A stretch of 64,000 nucleotides of DNA. Origin: an uncultured Candidatus Entotheonella sp. (GTDB taxonomy: Bacteria; Tectomicrobia; Entotheonellia; Entotheonellales; Entotheonellaceae). The translations under genes were made by a program, and so were the position numbers. Below are positions 57,791 to 64,000 of the stretch, one piece after another. The first letter of the stretch is position 1, and the number at the start of each line of letters is the position of its first letter. The notes below the pieces were generated by a model that ran no database searches, was not told the origin of the DNA, and saw only the letters and a program-made list of their open reading frames with translations. The stretch is taken from the NCBI GenBank assembly GCA_951828535.1, contig OX639990.1:1909300-1973299 (forward strand), written 5' to 3'.

Positions 57791-57938
57791 CACGGCTCTC
57801 CTTGGCTGCCAAAACGGGCCTTCAGGGGACACCAAAACACCCGATTCCCCGACAAAACAGCGCAGCAACCTACCCCACCCACCGCGCCAACTCAAGCCAA
57901 ATCGCCGCCAAGCGCCCGTTCCCGCCCTGCCTGCTTCA

Positions 57939-57967
57939 TAGACAAGCCACCGTCCCTATGCTAAGGT
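57939..57967 (+). promoter_or_regulatory. weak candidate promoter for the gsp operon
   Basis: TAGACA (57939-57944), a 17-bp spacer and TAAGGT (57962-57967) lie 63 bp before the gspG ATG in the 239-bp divergent gap. The -10 is poor, so this is tentative. I see nothing else in the gap. Confidence 0.25.
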
Positions 57968-58029
57968 TCCCGCCATTCATCCCAATACGCACGCCGCCAA
58001 CGGGGCCACCTCAGGAGGGCCAGCACGCT

Positions 58030-58476
58030 ATGCGCCGGCAAAGATCGCGCGAGGCGGGCTTCACGCTGATCGAGTTGATGATTGTGATCGTCATCCTGGG
58101 TCTCCTCGCGGCCATCGTCATGCCGCGCATCGTGGGCGAAACCGACAAAGCCCGTTACGGCACCGCCCGCGCCCAGATGCGGGTGCTCGAAGACGCCCTC
58201 AAACGCTACAAGCTCGACCACGGCGTGTATCCCGCCACCGAGCAGGGTCTCGACGCCCTGGTGATGAAACCGTCCATCGGCAACATTCCCGAGCGGTGGC
58301 CCGAGGGCGGCTACCTCGACAAGCAGGAAATTCCCCTCGACCCCTGGGGCAACCCCTACATTTATATATCTCCCGGTGTCTACAGCCCGGATTTCGATCT
58401 CATATCATTGGCCGCCGACGGCCTCGAAGGCGGTGAGGATTTCGATGCCGACATTGAAAGCTGGCGCACGCAGTGA
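58030..58476 (+). CDS. gspG: type II secretion major pseudopilin GspG
   Basis: 148 residues. The prepilin site is EAGFTLIELMIVIVILGLLA, cut after the Gly by the prepilin peptidase and methylated on Phe. The C-terminal domain has the GspG hallmarks LKRYKLDHGVYPATEQGLDA, PLDPWGNPYIYISPG and DFDLISLAADG, including the calcium-site loop. It forms the pseudopilus. AGGAGG lies 11 bases upstream. It begins the pseudopilin operon and overlaps gspH by 32 bp. Confidence 0.97.
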   Translation: MRRQRSREAGFTLIELMIVIVILGLLAAIVMPRIVGETDKARYGTARAQMRVLEDALKRYKLDHGVYPATEQGLDALVMKPSIGNIPERWPEGGYLDKQEIPLDPWGNPYIYISPGVYSPDFDLISLAADGLEGGEDFDADIESWRTQ

Positions 58477-58996
58477 GCGGGGCTTCACCCTGATCGAGCT
58501 GACCATGGTGATCCTCGTCATCGGCATCGTCGGCGCGCTGGTCCTGCCGCGCTTCGGCGGCCTGCTCGACCGCCAGCAGATGCGCCGCACCGTCAACGTC
58601 GTGCGCGGCATGGTGCGGCAACTGCACGCCAAGGCCGCCCTCACCAAACGGGTATACCGCCTCACCTTTGACCTCGATGAACAACAACTGACCGTCTGCC
58701 ACCTGCAGAGCCTGCCCCCAACTGAATTGGGGGAGGATACATGCGTGGCGGAGCTCTCTCGCGAGATGCGCGGCTACGCCATGCCGGACGCGGTACGACT
58801 CCTTGACGTCGTCTCAGCCGAGGGCAAGAAGGTGGGCGAAGGCACGGCGACGATGCACTTCCACCCGACCGGTCAGGCCGAGCCGAGCGTCGTCCACCTG
58901 CAAAGCCCCGACGAGACGCACGTCACCCTGTTCATCGAGGCGCTGGCCGGGCGCGTGAAGGTGGTGTATGGCTACGCGGAACGCGAAAAGGGCTGA
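58445..58996 (+). CDS. gspH: type II secretion minor pseudopilin GspH
   Basis: 183 residues from the ATG at 58445, with GAGG seven bases upstream. A 13-residue leader precedes the site SERGFTLIELTMVILVIGIV. The rest is a beta-rich globular domain (RLTFDLDEQQLTVCHL). GspH is the minor pseudopilin linking the tip complex to the GspG shaft. It overlaps both gspG and gspI. Confidence 0.88.
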   Translation: MPTLKAGARSERGFTLIELTMVILVIGIVGALVLPRFGGLLDRQQMRRTVNVVRGMVRQLHAKAALTKRVYRLTFDLDEQQLTVCHLQSLPPTELGEDTCVAELSREMRGYAMPDAVRLLDVVSAEGKKVGEGTATMHFHPTGQAEPSVVHLQSPDETHVTLFIEALAGRVKVVYGYAEREKG

Positions 58997-59399
58997 CCCA
59001 TCCGGACACGGCGCGGCGGGCTTCACGCTCCTGGAGGTCCTGGTCGCCGTGGCCATTGTCGGCATCACGCTGGTCATGCTGCTGCGGCTCCATCTGTTGT
59101 CGCTTGACGCCACCCTGGCGTCGCAGGACCTGACCACCGCGGTGCTGCTGGCCGAGGGCAAAATGGCCACCTTCATGGCGCAGTCGCCGCGGGAAGGAGA
59201 GGATCAGGGCCAGTTCGACGGGCCGAACCTGGAGCGCTTCAGTTGGACCGCCTCGGTGACCGAGCATGCCATCGGCCTCGGTAGTCAGAGCGACGGCCAG
59301 GAGGATGCCGTCGGCATCCGGCACGTCACCGTGTCGGTGCACTGGCGCGACGGCAATCGCGACCGCTCGTACAGCCTGGAAACGTATGAAGCGAAGTGA
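58968..59399 (+). CDS. gspI: type II secretion minor pseudopilin GspI
   Basis: 143 residues. The leader MATRNAKRADPSGHGAAG precedes FTLLEVLVAVAIVGITLVML. The middle LAEGKMATFM block and the C-terminal HVTVSVHWRDGNRDRSYSLE strand are GspI-like. GspI nucleates the pseudopilus tip with GspJ and GspK. It overlaps gspH by 29 bp, and its stop overlaps the first ATG of the gspJ frame. Confidence 0.9.
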   Translation: MATRNAKRADPSGHGAAGFTLLEVLVAVAIVGITLVMLLRLHLLSLDATLASQDLTTAVLLAEGKMATFMAQSPREGEDQGQFDGPNLERFSWTASVTEHAIGLGSQSDGQEDAVGIRHVTVSVHWRDGNRDRSYSLETYEAK

Positions 59400-60295
59400 T
59401 GGCCATGAAAATAGCCTGCGCAATGCCCCCGAATCGTCATTCCGGGCTTAACCCGGAATCCAGTGACCCTGGACCGAGTCCGGGGCAGGCTCTTCGACCG
59501 CCGGAAAAACCCTGGACCCCGGCTTTCGCCGGGGTGACGTCTTTCTGCCGGCGTGACGAAATTCGTCAGGCAGGCGGCGGCCGCGGGAGTTGCACCGGGC
59601 GTCGCCCGGTAGGGCCGGCGGGCTTCACGCTCATCGAGTTGCTGCTGGCGTTGTCGCTGTTCGTGATGATCGCCGGCGTGGTGTTCGCGGCCTTTTCCGG
59701 CGTCATGAAGGGGGTGGAGCAGGGGCGCCGCAACCTGGACGTCCATCGCCTCGGACGCACCGCCCTGCTGCGCATGGCGCAGGAGGTTCGCGCTGCCATG
59801 CCCGACGACGCCTATGCCGGATTTTCGCGCGGCGAGAACGACCGTGAGGGCGATCACGCCCGCGACCGCCTCACGTTCGTCACCGTCCCCTACCGGCCGG
59901 CGTCGGCACCGGGCAGCGACGTGTGCGAGATTGCCTACTACATCGGCGCGAATGCCCAGGGCGCGGCCGCCTTGTACCGCGAGCAGGACTGCACCCCCGA
60001 CGGCGAGCCCCTCAACGGCGACACGATGGAACTGACGGACGCCGCCGTCGGCCTGGACGTCACGTATTATGACGCTGAAGACAGCCATGACGAGTGGCCC
60101 GACGATGCCGGTAATCGCCTGCCCTGTCTCGTGCGTTTGGCGTTGACGCTGCGCGACGAGCCACAGGCCGGCGCCAGCGGGCCGTATGAGACAAGGCAAC
60201 GCGAGCGCCAGCGAGCGGTTGCCGAACGCGCCTTCATCATCACCGTGTCGCTTCCCATGAGCAAAGGATGCCGCGATGTGCCGCGAAACGGCTAG
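59399..60295 (+). CDS. gspJ: type II secretion minor pseudopilin GspJ, repeat-invaded leader
   Basis: The mature protein begins GFTLIELLLALSLFVMIAGV and has the GspJ pattern VDVHRLG-like helix, RMAQEVRAAMPDDAY and a long beta-domain with VEIAYYIGAN-like strands. It caps the pseudopilus with GspI and GspK. The start is abnormal: from the ATG at 59399 the leader would be about 75 residues instead of under 30, because a dispersed repeat (59405-59539) reads through in frame (NRHSGLNPESSDPGPSPGQA, then KPWTPAFAGV). Translation might instead begin at the GTG at 59534 (30-residue leader). The true start is unresolved. Confidence 0.85.
   Translation: MAMKIACAMPPNRHSGLNPESSDPGPSPGQALRPPEKPWTPAFAGVTSFCRRDEIRQAGGGRGSCTGRRPVGPAGFTLIELLLALSLFVMIAGVVFAAFSGVMKGVEQGRRNLDVHRLGRTALLRMAQEVRAAMPDDAYAGFSRGENDREGDHARDRLTFVTVPYRPASAPGSDVCEIAYYIGANAQGAAALYREQDCTPDGEPLNGDTMELTDAAVGLDVTYYDAEDSHDEWPDDAGNRLPCLVRLALTLRDEPQAGASGPYETRQRERQRAVAERAFIITVSLPMSKGCRDVPRNG
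59405..59539 (+). repeat. dispersed repeat family A, copy 5, at the gspI-gspJ junction
   Basis: The copy begins ATGAAAATAGCC, continues AATCGTCATTCCGGGC then TTAACCCGGAATCCAG, and ends with the CCTGGACCCCGG/CCGGGGTGACG module. It has the same order as the copy at 12780-12909. The upstream gspJ ATGs at 59399/59405 lie at or in the element's left end, so they need not be the original start. Confidence 0.8.
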
Positions 60296-61343
60296 CTGGC
60301 GCGACGAGCGCGGCGTCGCCCTGGTGCTGACGCTGATCATCGTCGCGCTGGTGTCGGTGCTGGTGCTCGAATACCATTTCGAGGCAGCCGTCGAGCTGGA
60401 CCTGGCGGACAACTATGGCAGCGACGTCCAGGCGTACCACGTGGCCATGTCCGGCATGCGCCTGGCTCAGGAACTGCTGGCCTACGACGACGAGCAGTCG
60501 GACGGCCCACAGGACACCTGGCACCGCATCGGGCTTATTCCGGCCTGCGTGCCGCCGCAGACGATCCTGATGCTGGCGATGGCCGACGTCGCGGCGACTT
60601 CACTTGGCACCGGCCTGGCCGGACAGGAAATGGTGTCGAGCGCCGCGGTCACGGAAGGCTCCGACAGGGGCTGCGTCATACTGAAGATCGTGGTCGAAGA
60701 GGAACGGCTGCCGATCAACGCGCTCATGTCGGTTGTGCTCCCGGAAAATACCAGCGAGGCGCTGACCGAGGCGGCGGCGCGCATGCTGGAGGATTGGGAG
60801 GTCATCTTCGAGACGTTGTTCATTCAACTGGAAATCGATTCCGGGCTCCTTGATACCCTGGTTGATTGGCTCGAAGACAACGGCCCGATGCGGACCGTCC
60901 GCGAGCTCAGCCTGGTGCCGGGCTTCAACGCCGAAACGGTAAGAAACCTGTCCCCGTTTGTGACGGCTTACGGAAGCCCCCGGCTCGACGCCGACAAGCT
61001 GGAATACCCAAAGGTGAACATCAATACCGCCGGGCGTCAGGTGCTGCACGCGCTCATCGACGGCTTGGCGGATGGCGCGGGGGACGTCGTGGGCTACGTG
61101 GACGACATCATGGTGTTGCGCCAGGACAACCTGCTTCAGGAGCGGCAATTCGAGAGCACGAGCGAGTTGCAGGGTTATCTGCCCGCCGAGGTTGAGACGG
61201 CGTTTGACAAGTTCGCCACGGTGAAGGGCACGCATTTCACAATCACCTCCGTCGCCCGGGTAGAGGCTATCGAAAAAACGGTCGTCGCCGTTCTGAGATC
61301 CGGCGACGACGGCGACGAACCGATCTATTTCAAGGTAGAGTGA
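60276..61343 (+). CDS. gspK: type II secretion minor pseudopilin GspK
   Basis: 355 residues. AAAGGA lies about eight bases before the ATG at 60276. The N-terminal site DERGVALVLTLIIVALVSVL lacks the +5 Glu pattern, as usual for GspK. The large alpha domain includes LPINALM, RTVRELSLVPGF and VNINTAGRQVLHALIDG, the GspK helix-hairpin-helix-like repeats. It forms the pseudopilus tip. It overlaps gspJ by 20 bp and ends in a GTGA overlap with gspN. Confidence 0.93.
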   Translation: MCRETASWRDERGVALVLTLIIVALVSVLVLEYHFEAAVELDLADNYGSDVQAYHVAMSGMRLAQELLAYDDEQSDGPQDTWHRIGLIPACVPPQTILMLAMADVAATSLGTGLAGQEMVSSAAVTEGSDRGCVILKIVVEEERLPINALMSVVLPENTSEALTEAAARMLEDWEVIFETLFIQLEIDSGLLDTLVDWLEDNGPMRTVRELSLVPGFNAETVRNLSPFVTAYGSPRLDADKLEYPKVNINTAGRQVLHALIDGLADGAGDVVGYVDDIMVLRQDNLLQERQFESTSELQGYLPAEVETAFDKFATVKGTHFTITSVARVEAIEKTVVAVLRSGDDGDEPIYFKVE

Positions 61344-62236
61344 GGTCTCGCATCGTGCGCCTTGGCCGCCTGATTCTCCGTGCGGCGCCGTACCTGGTGT
61401 ACGGCGTGGTCGTTTTCGGCCTGTGCCTGTACGTCATCTTCCCGTACGACCTGCTGGCGCAATACGGCGCCGAACACTGGGCGCCGCCGGGTGTGCACAT
61501 CCGGACAAACGGGGTTGAACCTCTATTTCCACCGGGCATACAGGCCCGGCAGGTGGCGGTGTCGCTGGATGCGGCAGCGAAGCGACAAGCCGTCGTGCAG
61601 GTGACGGGCCTGCGGGTGCGGCCGAGTTGGCTGGCGCTGGCAACCGGCAGGCCGCAGGCCGAATTCAGCGCCGCCCTATACGGCGGCCGGATAGAGGGTC
61701 ACGTAAGCCGCGGGCGAGGCGAGGACGCGCCGGTGTGGGAGTTCCAGGTCACCTTCGCCGACCTCGAGGTCGACCGCCATCCCCTGGCGCAGCGCGGTGA
61801 GGAAGCCTTCCTGCACGGGCGCTTCAGCGGCACGGTCAGCGCGCGCCTCGACGAACGCGGCCAGCTTCACGCCGCGTCGGTGGAATTGCGCGCCGAGGAA
61901 CTGGTGTTTGCCGGACGGGTCCTGCAACTCCCGCTGCAACAAGACATCGCTTGCGCCACCGCGCAAAGTGAAGCACAAGCGGCAACCGCCGACGCCGGCA
62001 ACGTGTCGCTTTCCTGCAGCGGCGACGACCTCGATATCGCGGCGACCGGCACCGTGACCTGGCAGGACTCGATTCGCAACGCCGTGCTCGACCTGCGCTG
62101 GCAGATACGGTCACAGGACCTTTACCGGCAGGAAGTCAATTTTCTGGGCGCCCTGGTCGGCCAGGAATCCAACGACGACGGCGAACTTTCGTTCCGCCTG
62201 TACGGTCCCTGGCAGCGCTTGAGAACCAGTGGGTAG
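61340..62236 (+). CDS. gspN: type II secretion protein GspN
   Basis: 298 residues from a GTG that overlaps the gspK stop. One N-terminal membrane helix (about 14-34) is followed by a periplasmic beta-rich domain with LEVDRHPLAQRG, GRFSGTVSARLDERGQL and a C-terminal GALVGQESNDDGELSFRLYG. This fits the GspN family, an accessory T2SS protein of uncertain role. In related operons gspL and gspM normally lie between gspK and gspN; here they are absent. Confidence 0.75.
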   Translation: MRSRIVRLGRLILRAAPYLVYGVVVFGLCLYVIFPYDLLAQYGAEHWAPPGVHIRTNGVEPLFPPGIQARQVAVSLDAAAKRQAVVQVTGLRVRPSWLALATGRPQAEFSAALYGGRIEGHVSRGRGEDAPVWEFQVTFADLEVDRHPLAQRGEEAFLHGRFSGTVSARLDERGQLHAASVELRAEELVFAGRVLQLPLQQDIACATAQSEAQAATADAGNVSLSCSGDDLDIAATGTVTWQDSIRNAVLDLRWQIRSQDLYRQEVNFLGALVGQESNDDGELSFRLYGPWQRLRTSG

Positions 62237-62301
62237 CGAAGAGCGGGGCAACACCCCATACGCGCAGATGCCGCGCTCCCGGGTTTTGGATTTCGCTAAA
62301 C

Positions 62302-62318
62302 ACCAGCCGCTGGTTTTT
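62302..62318 (+). terminator. possible intrinsic terminator after the gsp operon
   Basis: ACCAG-CCG-CTGGT followed by TTTTA, 66 bp after the gspN stop and before alaS. The stem is only five base pairs, so it may be weak. Confidence 0.35.
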
Positions 62319-62365
62319 AACTGACCCCTAGCCACTGATCACTAACCGCTAATAGGAAATCAGCA

Positions 62366-64000
<1,635 letters not shown>

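Overview
The window is high-GC DNA from a Gram-negative bacterium. It encodes LptD, MsbA, an LptF/LptG-type permease, a type II secretion pseudopilin operon, OxyR with a catalase, and a NuoCD-fused complex I. Together these suggest a member of the Pseudomonadota or a nearby, perhaps uncultivated, diderm lineage; I cannot fix the genus. Genes are tightly packed with many ATGA/GTGA overlaps. The gaps carry several families of short palindromic or terminal-inverted-repeat elements.

Layout. 1-12.7 kb (minus): hisD, then a run of DUF4175 protein, TPR/peptidase-MA protein, MoxR ATPase, DUF58, BatA-like VWA, DUF4159 and a second VWA protein cut by the left edge. This is a MoxR/VWA envelope module. 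13-16 kb: DegT-type aminotransferase, DUF2059 protein, CoA-ester lyase and a VapB relic. 16.2-20.1 kb: lptD-msbA. 20.3-23.2 kb: oxyR and katA, separated by two inverted-repeat elements, with a good OxyR operator upstream of katA. 23.3-28.9 kb: DUF488, methyltransferase, lptG-like gene, SRPBCC, LLM-class and PPOX-class (F420-type) proteins, and RNase HI.

28.9-39.1 kb is an accessory zone. It holds a frameshifted ribbon-helix-helix gene, an antitoxin abutting a frameshifted HNH nuclease fragment, a Sel1 relic, two unknown genes, a NERD/zinc-finger protein and a tandem double-length UvrA (1870 aa, four ABC cassettes). A toxin-antitoxin graveyard follows: broken higB with intact higA, mazE with truncated mazF, and an intact Phd-PIN pair under a 24-bp palindrome.

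39.2-56.7 kb (minus) is one collinear complex I locus. In transcription order it reads nuoL-M-A-CD-E-F-H-J-K-N-J-K-L-M-N. Five membrane subunits (J, K, L, M, N) occur twice, while nuoB, nuoG and nuoI are absent. A consensus-like sigma70 promoter precedes the first nuoL.

56.9-64 kb: a PHP phosphoesterase, a gspG-H-I-J-K-N operon (no gspL or gspM between K and N; a dispersed repeat has invaded the start of gspJ), and the first 545 codons of alaS.

The observations I rate highest are the duplicated but incomplete complex I locus, the repeat-derived start of gspJ, the double UvrA, the OxyR operator, and the layered toxin-antitoxin and nuclease remains around the NERD gene.
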